Below, in pieces: positions 18,346 through 26,622 of a stretch of DNA of 64,000 nucleotides (position 1 is the first letter of the stretch; every line of letters starts with the position of its first letter). A program made the position numbers and the translations under genes. This stretch comes from Candidatus Mycobacterium wuenschmannii (GTDB lineage: Bacteria; Actinomycetota; Actinomycetes; Mycobacteriales; Mycobacteriaceae), in assembly GCF_030252325.1 (NCBI RefSeq), contig NZ_CP126981.1:3720001-3784000 (forward strand), given 5' to 3'. Below the pieces are notes generated by a model. It was given only the letters and a program-made list of their open reading frames with translations, ran no database searches and had not been told where the DNA came from.

Positions 18346-18658
18346 GGTGCAGCGGGACCCCGGCATCCCGGAACACGTCTTGAATCGACTCGAACACAGC
18401 ACTTTTGGCGGTTCCGGAGTCGCCGAGTCGCTGCCGTGACAGCGCGCTGTGCTGCCACTCGAATTCGAAACGTCCGCGGTCCGGAGTTCCGAATCCGCCC
18501 CTCAGACAGTCGGCCAGGGCGTCCAGATTCCGCCCGAAGTACCCGCCGGGCCCGTTGACCGCCGCTCCGATCTCACGGTAAAAGTCACTGGCGGACTTGA
18601 TCTTCCGGCCGTCGATGGTATAGGTAACCGGCCGGCCGCTGGCCGTGTCGCGTGTCAT
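18338..18658 (-). CDS. barstar-family ribonuclease inhibitor
   Basis: 106 residues. The barstar signature YFGRNLDALADCL is clear and contains both aspartates equivalent to Asp35 and Asp39 of Bacillus barstar, which fill the RNase active site. YTIDGRKIKSASDFYREIG is the matching N-terminal strand-helix. Its ATG overlaps the stop of the ribonuclease gene (ATGA), so the two are translationally coupled with the toxin first. It should protect the cytoplasm from unexported ribonuclease. Confidence 0.93.
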   Translation of the reverse strand: MTRDTASGRPVTYTIDGRKIKSASDFYREIGAAVNGPGGYFGRNLDALADCLRGGFGTPDRGRFEFEWQHSALSRQRLGDSGTAKSAVFESIQDVFRDAGVPLHLK

Positions 18659-19131
18659 GGTTGCCCGCCCGCATCCGTGACCAGGCAGAACGAGTCGTAG
18701 TGATCGCCGGTGTAGAAGTACTGAGTCGGATGCGCGAGCGGTGTCCCACCGGTTACCAGACGCCTCATCGAGCGGTCTCGGGCGCGAGGCGTGACCACGG
18801 TGTACTCGTGGTAGAAGCCGCGACGTTGCTTGGGCAGGTGGCCTTCACGATTGCTGAACACCGCGCCGTCGCTGCGCGGGAAAGGGAACGGGCCGCCCGC
18901 GTGAATGCGTTGCACGGTGTCGGCGACCTCGCGCGGCAGCGTGGCGATCGGGCAGGTGTGGTCGCCGGTCCCGCGCGCGGCCGTCGGCGCAGGATCGGGA
19001 TGCTGGGTGCGCGTCATGAACCATCCGCCTACCAGGACAATCAGCACGCACACCGCGACGAGTGCCCGCCTGCGTCGATCCACCGCCCGAAATGTACCCG
19101 ACCAGGTGCGCCTTTCGAGCCGAGCCGACAT
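18655..19131 (-). CDS. membrane-anchored guanyl-specific ribonuclease (RNase Sa/barnase type)
   Basis: 158 residues. After a basic N-terminus comes one hydrophobic segment (about 23-39), then a domain that follows Streptomyces RNase Sa closely: GPFPFPRSDGAVFSNRE, YHEYTVVTP, ARDRSMRR and TGDHY. The catalytic set is complete: Glu109, Arg120, Arg124 and His144. Cys60 matches the first RNase Sa cysteine, but the second (Cys149) lies earlier than usual. It should act outside the membrane, on extracellular or prey RNA, or after release. The ATG at 19131 lacks a good ribosome site; a GTG at 19083 is an alternative that still keeps the membrane segment. Confidence 0.92.
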   Translation of the reverse strand: MSARLERRTWSGTFRAVDRRRRALVAVCVLIVLVGGWFMTRTQHPDPAPTAARGTGDHTCPIATLPREVADTVQRIHAGGPFPFPRSDGAVFSNREGHLPKQRRGFYHEYTVVTPRARDRSMRRLVTGGTPLAHPTQYFYTGDHYDSFCLVTDAGGQP

Positions 19132-19174
19132 TCGGCAAGATAAGTGATACGCCCGTCTCAGATGGAGGCTCTTC

Positions 19175-20494
19175 ATGGCCCACCCCGCACCTTCGGAAGC
19201 GACCGTGGTGGTGGTCGGCGCTGGGATGGCCGGCTTGACGGCCGCCCGGGAACTGCACCGCCGTGGTATCGACGTCGTCGTGCTCGAGGCCGCCGATCGC
19301 CTCGGCGGGCGGGCCATGAGCGAACCCACGTCGCTGGGCTCGTGGGTGGACCTCGGCGGCCAATGGATCGGTCACGATCACCACCGAATCATGGCTCTGG
19401 CCAAAGAGTTCGACTCGGCTCATTTCACGATGCACACCCAACTGTTACCGAGACTCGTCGAAGGTCCCCGGCGGCTACCGGCACATTCGTTGGCCGGGGC
19501 TTTCCTGGTGCTGGCCGGCGTCGAGGCGGTCGCCTACGTCGCAACACCGCGACGGTGGGACAACGCCGCGGTGGAGTCCTGGCTGCGCAAAGTGCCCGGA
19601 CGCCGCGTGCGGCGACTGCTGGAAGTGCTGGCCTGGATCTCGTGGACGGCCGACCTCGACCGCTTCTCCGTTCGGGCAATGCTCAAGATGATCCGGCTGC
19701 AGGGTGGCCTGCACACGGCGATGGCGACGAAGGGTGGAGCCCAGGATTCGCTGCTGGTTCGGGGGGTTGCCTCATTGATCGACGCGCTGGCCGCCGAGCT
19801 CGGCCCGAGAGTCTTGCCCGGGCAACGGGTCAGCACGATACGCGCGACGGACGAAGGCGTCGTCGTGCAGACCTCGACCGGTGATATCGCCGCCGCGAAG
19901 GTCATTGTCACCGCACCGCCCCCGATGGCCGCTCGCATCACATATGACCCGCCGCTGCCGCATGCCCTTGCCGCCCTCCAACGCGACTCCTATATGGGGT
20001 CGGTCTACAAGTCGATCGCGGTGTACGAGAAGCCGTTCTGGCGAGAGCGCAACGGCGGCGAGTTCATCGTGTTGGACCGCCCGGGCCGGGCCGTCTTCGA
20101 CACCACGCCGCCTGACGGACCTGGGCACCTGTGCATCCTGGTCGCCGGGCCGGAGGCCCGTGAGCTCGATGCACTCGACCCTCCCGATCGCCGCGAGGCC
20201 GTGCTCGGCATTCTCGCGCACCACATCGGCCTGGAGGTATTAGAGCCCGTCGACTGGCATGAAAAGGCTTGGCATCGAGACGAATACGCCGGCGGCGGCT
20301 ATATGGCGGTGCCGAATCCCGGCTCCGCGGCGCACTTCCCGATGCCGTCCGAGCCCGTCGGCAACATCCACTGGGCAGGTAGCGAGACCGCTCACGACCA
20401 CCCCGGTTATCTTGAGGGGGCAATCGATTCCGGCCATCGAGTCGCCCACGAGGTGATCGAGGCACTGCAGGTGAACCGAGGTGTCCCACGATGA
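19175..20494 (+). CDS. flavin monoamine oxidase family protein
   Basis: 439 residues. The N-terminus has the dinucleotide motif VVGAGMAGLTAARELHRRG and the GG motif LEAADRLGGRA of the MAO/LSD1/phytoene-desaturase group. The C-terminal FAD motif WAGSET...GYLEGAIDSG is intact. It oxidises an amine or removes hydrogen from a related substrate with FAD. ATGGAGG precedes the ATG. The stop overlaps the start of the class II aldolase gene by ATGA, beginning a three-gene operon; the imine/aldehyde product may feed the following lyases. Confidence 0.9.
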   Translation: MAHPAPSEATVVVVGAGMAGLTAARELHRRGIDVVVLEAADRLGGRAMSEPTSLGSWVDLGGQWIGHDHHRIMALAKEFDSAHFTMHTQLLPRLVEGPRRLPAHSLAGAFLVLAGVEAVAYVATPRRWDNAAVESWLRKVPGRRVRRLLEVLAWISWTADLDRFSVRAMLKMIRLQGGLHTAMATKGGAQDSLLVRGVASLIDALAAELGPRVLPGQRVSTIRATDEGVVVQTSTGDIAAAKVIVTAPPPMAARITYDPPLPHALAALQRDSYMGSVYKSIAVYEKPFWRERNGGEFIVLDRPGRAVFDTTPPDGPGHLCILVAGPEARELDALDPPDRREAVLGILAHHIGLEVLEPVDWHEKAWHRDEYAGGGYMAVPNPGSAAHFPMPSEPVGNIHWAGSETAHDHPGYLEGAIDSGHRVAHEVIEALQVNRGVPR

Positions 20495-21276
20495 GTGCGA
20501 CGTTCGACGACTCGAAAGAAGATCTCAAGCGACGCGCCCAGGACGCCATGGACCGGCATTTCGGCGACGCCGGCTGGACGCTACGGCAGAAGCTGGCGCT
20601 GACCTGCCGAGCCCTGTTCGACGCGGGACACGATTCGGGCCTAGCCGGGCAGATCACCGCCCGCGCCGAGGAACCGGGCACTTTCTACACTCAGCGCCTC
20701 GGCCTGGGCTTCGACGAGATCACCGAGACCAACCTGTTGCTGGTCGACGAAGACCTCAATGTCTTGTCGGGTGACGGAATGGCGAACCCCGCCAACCGCT
20801 TTCACTCCTGGATTTACCGGGCCCGCCCCGACGTGCAGTGCATCGTGCACACGCACGCGTTCCACGTGGCGGCGCTGTCGATGCTCGAGGTGCCGCTCGT
20901 GGTCTCGCATATGGATCTCACGCCGCTCTATGACGACTGCGCATTCCTGCCGGATTGGCCCGGCGTGCCGGTTGGCAACGAAGAGGGCGAGATCATTAGT
21001 GCCGCACTGGGAGACAAGAAGGCCGTGCTGCTGGCGCACCACGGCCACGTGATCGCCGGTGCGAGCGTCGAGGAGGCGTGCTCACTCGCGGTTCTCATCG
21101 AACGCGGCGCGAAACTGCAGCTGGCCGCGATGGCGGCCGGCACCGTCAAGCCGCTACCGGAGGAACTCGCGCGCGAGGCGCACGACTGGTCGCTCACCCC
21201 CCGACGCAGTCAGGCCAACTTCGCCTACTACGCGCGGCGCGCGCTCGCCCGCCATCCCGACGTGCTGTCCGACTAG
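20491..21276 (+). CDS. class II aldolase/adducin family protein
   Basis: 261 residues. Metal-binding histidines are visible in HTHAFHVAALS and in AHHGHVIAG, as in the zinc-dependent fuculose-phosphate aldolase family. The region RARPDVQCIVHTHA is typical. It would cleave or form a C-C bond, or decarboxylate, a hydroxy acid. It overlaps the amine oxidase gene and is 9 bases from the DapA-like gene, so the three are one transcription unit. Confidence 0.9.
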   Translation: MSATFDDSKEDLKRRAQDAMDRHFGDAGWTLRQKLALTCRALFDAGHDSGLAGQITARAEEPGTFYTQRLGLGFDEITETNLLLVDEDLNVLSGDGMANPANRFHSWIYRARPDVQCIVHTHAFHVAALSMLEVPLVVSHMDLTPLYDDCAFLPDWPGVPVGNEEGEIISAALGDKKAVLLAHHGHVIAGASVEEACSLAVLIERGAKLQLAAMAAGTVKPLPEELAREAHDWSLTPRRSQANFAYYARRALARHPDVLSD

Positions 21277-21285
21277 GAGACATCC

Positions 21286-22161
21286 ATGACCGCGAAGATC
21301 CACGGCATCATCGCCTACCCGATCACACCCTTCGATCGCGACGGGAAGGTGGACACCGCCACACTGTCCACCTTGGTCGAAAAGCTGGTTGCCGCAGGCG
21401 TTCACGCAATCGCCCCGCTCGGCAGCACCGGCGAGGCGGCGTATCTCACCGAAGCGGAGTTCGACAGCGTGGTCGACACCACGGTCACCACCGTTGACCA
21501 CCGGGTCCCGGTGATCGTCGGAGCCGGGGACCTGACCACAGCCAACACCGTTCGCCGCGCCGGCTATGCACAACGCGCAGGCGCCGATGCCGTGATGATC
21601 CTGCCCGTCTCGTACTGGAAGCTCACCCCGCACGAGATAGCGCAGCATTACACCACAGTCGCTGCGGCACTGGATATTCCGATCATGGCGTACAACAATC
21701 CGGCCACCAGCGGCATCGACATGACCCCCGAACTGCTGGTGGAGATGTTCACCGACATCGACAACCTCACGATGGTCAAGGAGTCCACCGGCGACCTCGA
21801 CCGCATGCTGCGGATCAAGGAACTCACCGGGGACACGTTGCCCTTCTACAACGGCAGCAACCCGCTCATCCTCGACGCACTCACCGCGGGCGCGAGCGGT
21901 TGGTGCACGGCCGCGCCCAACCTGCGGCCGCAACCGTGCTTGGACCTCTACGCGGCAACTCAGGCCGGCGATGAGGACGAAGCCGAGTCCATTTACGACG
22001 ACCTGTCGCCGCTGTTGCGCTTCATCGTCGCGGGTGGCCTGCCGACCACTGTCAAGGCGGGCCTCAGCCTGCTCGGTACCCCGGTCGGGGATCCGCGGCC
22101 GCCCCTGCTACCGCTCGAGCAGCCCGCACTCGCCGAATTGCGCTCCCTGCTGGTGGATTGA
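21286..22161 (+). CDS. DapA-like (dihydrodipicolinate synthase/N-acetylneuraminate lyase) aldolase
   Basis: 291 residues, normal for the class I aldolase family. The pyruvate-binding motif GSTGEAAYL, the proton-relay Tyr in AYNNP and the Schiff-base Lys in VKEST are all present, so it should condense or cleave pyruvate-type oxo acids. GGAG lies before the ATG. It shares an operon with an amine oxidase and a class II aldolase, so a catabolic role is more likely than lysine synthesis. It ends one base from the convergent SDR gene. Confidence 0.9.
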   Translation: MTAKIHGIIAYPITPFDRDGKVDTATLSTLVEKLVAAGVHAIAPLGSTGEAAYLTEAEFDSVVDTTVTTVDHRVPVIVGAGDLTTANTVRRAGYAQRAGADAVMILPVSYWKLTPHEIAQHYTTVAAALDIPIMAYNNPATSGIDMTPELLVEMFTDIDNLTMVKESTGDLDRMLRIKELTGDTLPFYNGSNPLILDALTAGASGWCTAAPNLRPQPCLDLYAATQAGDEDEAESIYDDLSPLLRFIVAGGLPTTVKAGLSLLGTPVGDPRPPLLPLEQPALAELRSLLVD

Positions 22162-22162
22162 C

Positions 22163-23104
22163 TCACCCGAGCGCGGTAACGCCGAGCCGCTCGCAGATCG
22201 CGAATACCTCCTCGAAGATCGAGCCGGGCACCGTGAAGGGATCGGTGGCGGACACCTCCGAGAGGTGGGCGGCGACGTCGTCGGCGCTCGGTTCGCTCTC
22301 CGGGTCGGCGAGCCATCCCTCGCCGAGCCCGACGAACACCCGCGCGAATCTGCCGCCACAGGCCGAGTAGTTCTGGTGCGTCAACTCACATGCCCGGCTG
22401 GCCAAGAACACGACGATGGGCACGACGAGTTCGGGTTTGATCACCTTGGTGAACCCGATTTCCTCAAGCGCCTTCGGGTCGCCGATGGTCTCGGTGACCA
22501 TCCGCGAAAAGCCAAATGGCAGAACGGTATTGGACTTGATACCGTGCTCCGCTCCCTCGATCGCAATCACGTTGGACAGACCGACCAGCCCGGCCTTGGC
22601 CGCGGCGTAGTGAGCTTCGGACGGCTGACCGAACATCCCACCCGACGAGGAGATGAAGACGAAGCGCCCGTAGCCCTGCTCTTTCATCGCTCGGTAAGCC
22701 GGCTGACCTAGGTTGAAGCCACCGTCGAGATGAACACGCAGCATGCGGGTCCACTGATCGTGCGAAAGGTCCTTGAACGCAACGCTGTTGAAGATCCCGG
22801 CGTTGCTGACCACCGCATCGATACGACCGAAGTTGTCCAGCGCTGCGTCGCAGATCGCCCGGCCGCCCTCCGGGCTGTCGACGGAGTCGTGCGATGCGAC
22901 CGCGGTACCGCCGGCGTCCTCGATCTCCTTCACGACGGCATCGGCGACCGAGGTGTCCTCGCCGTCGCCGTGCATGCTGCCGCCGAGGTCGTTGACGACG
23001 ACCGATGCGCCCCGCCTCGCCAGCTCCAGCGCGTAGAGCCGTCCCAGTCCGCGCCCGGCACCGGTGACCACCGCTACCTGGCCGTGCAAGTCGATCATCG
23101 TCAT
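22163..23104 (-). CDS. SDR, MFE-2-like (3R)-hydroxyacyl-CoA dehydrogenase type
   Basis: 313 residues. TGAGRGLG binds NAD(P); the catalytic Tyr-x-x-x-Lys is YAAAK after SSSGG. The strand end VVVNDLGG and the following SVADAVVKEIEDAGGTAVAS are those of the dehydrogenase domain of peroxisomal multifunctional enzyme 2. The about 60-residue C-terminal extension is longer than in a plain SDR. It is divergent from a P450 and near a HadA-HadB fusion that could supply a (3R)-hydroxyacyl substrate. The exact substrate is unknown. Confidence 0.87.
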   Translation of the reverse strand: MTMIDLHGQVAVVTGAGRGLGRLYALELARRGASVVVNDLGGSMHGDGEDTSVADAVVKEIEDAGGTAVASHDSVDSPEGGRAICDAALDNFGRIDAVVSNAGIFNSVAFKDLSHDQWTRMLRVHLDGGFNLGQPAYRAMKEQGYGRFVFISSSGGMFGQPSEAHYAAAKAGLVGLSNVIAIEGAEHGIKSNTVLPFGFSRMVTETIGDPKALEEIGFTKVIKPELVVPIVVFLASRACELTHQNYSACGGRFARVFVGLGEGWLADPESEPSADDVAAHLSEVSATDPFTVPGSIFEEVFAICERLGVTALG

Positions 23105-23266
23105 CTCTTCGTGGAAACGAACATTTGGTCACACCCAGCCGCGGGGAAACTCCTGTTCAACGCGCCCCCACATCCCAGCGCGCGGCCCGCCGCCGGAACC
23201 GTATACGATCACACCAAATCTTTGTTCCAACTGCAACATCCGCTTGCAACGGATCCAGGAGGCGCT
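23105..23266. promoter_or_regulatory. divergent promoter region between SDR and P450
   Basis: 162 bp shared by two outward-facing genes. Near the two ends lie TTTGGTCACACC (from 23124) and its near mirror CACACCAAA (to 23218), so each start has a similar box in opposite orientation. A CAGGAGG at 23256-23262 serves the P450. Joint control by one regulator is suggested, not shown. Confidence 0.4.
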
Positions 23267-24532
23267 GTGAGCGATTTCGAGTCGGTCGACTACTTCACCG
23301 ACCAGTCATTGGTTCCCGACCCGTACCCGTACTACGACTACCTGCGCTCGTCCTGCCCGGTGCGGCCCGCGACCCCGCACGGCGTCGTTGCCGTCACCGG
23401 CCACGCCGTTGCGCTGGCCGCCTACAAGGACCCGGCCTTCTCCTCCTGCGTGGCCGTCGCCGGGCCATTCCCGCCGTTGCCCTTCACCCCCGCGGGCGAC
23501 GACATCAGCGACCTGATCGCCGAGCATCGCGCCGCGATCCCGATGGCCGAGCATGTCGTGACGATGGACGCCGAGGACCACGCCAAGACCCGAGGCCTAC
23601 TGAGCAAGCTGATCACCCCCAAGCGGCTCAGCGAGAACGAAGAGTTCATGTGGCGTCTCGTCGACGAGCAGATCGACAAGTTCCTCGCCAAAGGCTCCTG
23701 CGAGTTCATGGAGGACTTCGCCAAGCCGCTGTCGATGCTCGTCATCGCGGACCTGCTGGGTGTTCCGGTCGAGGACCACAAGGAATTCCGGGCGGTGCTG
23801 GGTAACGAGCACGTCGGCGAATTGGGCAAGGACGACACCGTCGCGCACAACCCGCTGATGTGGCTCGACGACAGGTTCCGGTCCTACATCACCGACCGTC
23901 GGCGCGCACCACGCGAAGACGTCCTGACCGAACTCGCCGCGGCGACCTACCCGGACGGCTCGATCCCGGACGTCGAGGAAGTGGTGAAGCTGGCGACATT
24001 CCTGTTCGCGGCGGGCATGGAGACCACCACCAAACTGCTCGGCACGGGCATGCGCGTGATGAGCGAGCGTCCCGAGATTCAGCAGAAGGTGCGCGACGAC
24101 CGGTCGCTGATCCCGGCCTTCCTCGAGGAGTCGCTGCGGATGGAGAGCCCGGTGAAGAGCCATTTCCGGTTGGCGCGCACCAACACTCGGGTCGGCGACG
24201 TGGACATCGCGGCGGGCACGATCATCATGTTGCTGCCCGGTGCCAGTAATCGTGATCCGGAGAAGTTCGAGTGCCCGCACGAGTTCCGGCACGACCGGCG
24301 CAACGTCCGCGAGCACGTGGCGTTCGGCCGCGGACCGCACTCCTGCCCGGGCGCCCCGCTGGCCCGCGCCGAGGCGCGCATCGCGGTGAACCGGCTACTC
24401 GATCGGGCCGCGAACTTTCGGATCTCCGAGTCACACCACGGCACGCCGGAGGACCGCAGCTACACCTACGACCCGACGTTCATCATGCGAGGACTCAGCG
24501 CCCTGAATATCGAGTTCGACCCGATCAGCTGA
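23267..24532 (+). CDS. cytochrome P450
   Basis: 421 residues from GTG at 23267, chosen for the AGGAGG four bases upstream and because the N-terminus (DYFTDQSLVPDPYPYYDYLR) then has normal bacterial P450 form. The I-helix AAGMETTTK, K-helix EESLR and heme loop FGRGPHSCPGAPLAR are all canonical, so this should be an active soluble monooxygenase. It is divergent from an MFE-2-like SDR and convergent with a HadAB-type dehydratase, overlapping it by 8 bases. Hydroxylation of a lipid or terpenoid acid is a reasonable guess. Confidence 0.93.
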   Translation: MSDFESVDYFTDQSLVPDPYPYYDYLRSSCPVRPATPHGVVAVTGHAVALAAYKDPAFSSCVAVAGPFPPLPFTPAGDDISDLIAEHRAAIPMAEHVVTMDAEDHAKTRGLLSKLITPKRLSENEEFMWRLVDEQIDKFLAKGSCEFMEDFAKPLSMLVIADLLGVPVEDHKEFRAVLGNEHVGELGKDDTVAHNPLMWLDDRFRSYITDRRRAPREDVLTELAAATYPDGSIPDVEEVVKLATFLFAAGMETTTKLLGTGMRVMSERPEIQQKVRDDRSLIPAFLEESLRMESPVKSHFRLARTNTRVGDVDIAAGTIIMLLPGASNRDPEKFECPHEFRHDRRNVREHVAFGRGPHSCPGAPLARAEARIAVNRLLDRAANFRISESHHGTPEDRSYTYDPTFIMRGLSALNIEFDPIS

Positions 24533-25550
24533 ACCGCACGCCCAGCGTTGCCATGCCGAAGATCTTCTTGCCGTCCGATTTCGCGGTGACGATCACGACA
24601 CCAGAACGCGTCTCGGGGTCCAAAGACTTGATCTTGCCGCCGAATTCGATATCGCAGCCTTCGCGGGCCGACACGATCGCCGGCGCCGACAGCCGCACCG
24701 CGTAGCGGGTGACCGAACCGGGATCACCCGTCCACGTCGACGCGAACCCGGCGCCCAGGCCCATGGTGAGCATGCCGTGCGCAATCACGTCGGGCAGGTT
24801 GGCCAGCTTGGCGATGTCTTCGTCCCAGTGAATCGGATTGGCGTCGCCCGCCACGCCGGCGTAGTTGACCAGGTCGCCGCGGGTCAGGCGGGCGTGCTTG
24901 ACGGGTAGCTCGTCGCCGACCTTCACGTCGTCGAACGAGGGTGTGCCCGGCGTGCGGGTCAGACCGCTGTCGGCGATCCGGATCTCGCCCTCGGGCCGAA
25001 CCGTCTTCTGGTAGTCGACTTCGCCGATCCCGAAGATGTCGACGTCGTGCATCATCGCGTTTTGCACGGCCGACTTGATCGCCGGATCGACATCGGCGGC
25101 GGTGACGCCGACGACGGTGGTGTGCAGGGTGTGGACCCGTTCGCCGGCGGCGTCGGTGAAGGTGTTCGTGACGGTGATCAGATCCCGTCCGGCCATCCGG
25201 CGCACCGAGGTCAGCTCGACGTCGACCGTCAGCTCGTCACCGGCCACGATCGGTCGGTGCTGTTCGAAAAGCTCTTCGGTCTGCATGTACGTGTCGTAGC
25301 CGACCACGATCTGCTCGAACATCAGGCGGTTGCAGGTCATGCCGGGCGTCGAGGTGAACGTCAGCGGGGCGATGAGGTCGGAGTAGCCCAGCTTCGTGGC
25401 GGCGTCGACGTCCCAGTGCGCCGGGTGGTAGTCCTGGACCGCGCGGGCGTACTCGCGAAGCTTCTCGCGACCGACCAGATAGGTACCGTCCATCGTGTAG
25501 TGATGGCCGATCCGTTCCTCGAGCGCCGGCGATTCCGCAGCTGCAGTCAT
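24525..25550 (-). CDS. fused HadA-HadB-type (3R)-hydroxyacyl dehydratase
   Basis: 341 residues with two hot-dog domains. Residues about 10-155 resemble HadA (VGREKLREYARAV, APLTFTSTPG, RPIVAGDEL). Residues about 195-340 resemble HadB (FDDVKVGDELPVKHARLTRG, then YAGVAGDANPIHWDED with the catalytic Asp/His, then IAHGMLTMGLG). In FAS-II these are separate subunits that dehydrate (3R)-hydroxyacyl-ACP in mycolic acid synthesis; here they are one chain. It could be a FAS-II spare enzyme or an (R)-specific enoyl-CoA hydratase for the neighbouring SDR. Only the domains and fusion are certain. Confidence 0.9.
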   Translation of the reverse strand: MTAAAESPALEERIGHHYTMDGTYLVGREKLREYARAVQDYHPAHWDVDAATKLGYSDLIAPLTFTSTPGMTCNRLMFEQIVVGYDTYMQTEELFEQHRPIVAGDELTVDVELTSVRRMAGRDLITVTNTFTDAAGERVHTLHTTVVGVTAADVDPAIKSAVQNAMMHDVDIFGIGEVDYQKTVRPEGEIRIADSGLTRTPGTPSFDDVKVGDELPVKHARLTRGDLVNYAGVAGDANPIHWDEDIAKLANLPDVIAHGMLTMGLGAGFASTWTGDPGSVTRYAVRLSAPAIVSAREGCDIEFGGKIKSLDPETRSGVVIVTAKSDGKKIFGMATLGVRFS

Positions 25551-25701
25551 GAAAAAGACAGTAACGCGCGGCTATCCCACCACTTCGGCGCGTGCCTGAT
25601 CAGTGGTTCGCCGCGGCCACGGGTCGACCGCTGGTGGTGCTGCCCCAGCTGCTGCGCCATCCGTCGGTATGGAGTCGACGGCTGAGGGAGAGAATCAGGC
25701 G

Positions 25702-26622
25702 GTGATCAACCGCATCCAATCGCTGCTCGGCGTCCAGTACCCCGTCGTTCAGGCGCCGATGACCTACATCGCCCGGGCCGAACTCGCCGCCGCCGTCTCC
25801 GAGGGAGGCGGCCTGGGCATGATCGAGACGCTGACCCCCGAAGGTCGCGCCGACCTGCGCCGGGTTCGCGAACTCACCGACCGTCCCGTCGGAGCCAACC
25901 TGATGATCCAGGGCTGGAAGAAGGACCCGTCCATCGTCGACGAACTCGCGGCCGCCGAGGTTCGCCACGTCTTCACCTCCGCCGGCGATCCGGCGCTGTT
26001 CACCGCCCGGTTGCACGACGCCGGCATGACCGTCATCCACGTCATCGGCTCACTGAAGGGAGCGCTGAAGGCTCTGGATGCGGGCGTCGACGCCTTGGTG
26101 GTCGAGGGCGTCGAGGGCGGCGGGTTCAAATCGGCGCTCGGGGCGTCGACGTTGGTGCTACTGCCACTCGTCGCCGACCAGGTCGACCTACCGATCATCG
26201 CGGCGGGCGGAATCTGCGACGCCCGGTCCGCGGCGGCCGCAGTAGTTCTCGGGGCCGAGGGCGTGCAGATGGGCACCCGGATGTTGGCCAGCCACGAAGC
26301 CGGCGTGCACGCCAATTTCAAGAACGAGATCCTTGCCGCCGGCGACGACGGCACCGTGATGCTGGATCTGCCCGGCAACCCGACGATGCGCGTCCTGCGC
26401 ACCGGTCTGGCGGCCCGCGTCGCCGCGGCCGAGCCGGGCATCCAATTGCTCGGCCGCATCACCGACCTGTACTTCGACGGCGACATGGACGCCAGCGTCG
26501 CCAACACCGGGCAGGTGTCCTCGCGGATCACCGAGCTGATGCCGGCCGCCAAGATCGTCGAGCAGACGTGGGCGGAGATCGAGAAAGCCCTGGGCGACAG
26601 TCGATCTCGGCTCGGTCAGTGA
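25702..26622 (+). CDS. nitronate monooxygenase / NPD-like FMN protein
   Basis: 306 residues from GTG at 25702. The TIM barrel shows VQAPMTYIARAELAAAVSEGGG, EGVEGGGFKS, the phosphate-binding IIAAGGICDARS, and VQMGTRMLAS, as in the 2-nitropropane dioxygenase family. It uses FMN to oxidise alkyl nitronates, or acts as an enoyl-reductase-like flavoprotein. A longer frame exists, but the family similarity begins at INRIQSLLGV and GAGGGAGAG lies near the GTG. Its end overlaps the convergent hydrolase gene by 7 bases. Confidence 0.88.
   Translation: MINRIQSLLGVQYPVVQAPMTYIARAELAAAVSEGGGLGMIETLTPEGRADLRRVRELTDRPVGANLMIQGWKKDPSIVDELAAAEVRHVFTSAGDPALFTARLHDAGMTVIHVIGSLKGALKALDAGVDALVVEGVEGGGFKSALGASTLVLLPLVADQVDLPIIAAGGICDARSAAAAVVLGAEGVQMGTRMLASHEAGVHANFKNEILAAGDDGTVMLDLPGNPTMRVLRTGLAARVAAAEPGIQLLGRITDLYFDGDMDASVANTGQVSSRITELMPAAKIVEQTWAEIEKALGDSRSRLGQ

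Noticed and set aside
22730..23266. N-terminal extension of the second P450
   Set aside because: The longer frame runs antisense through the SDR gene; AGGAGG and the normal P450 N-terminus mark GTG 23267 as the start.
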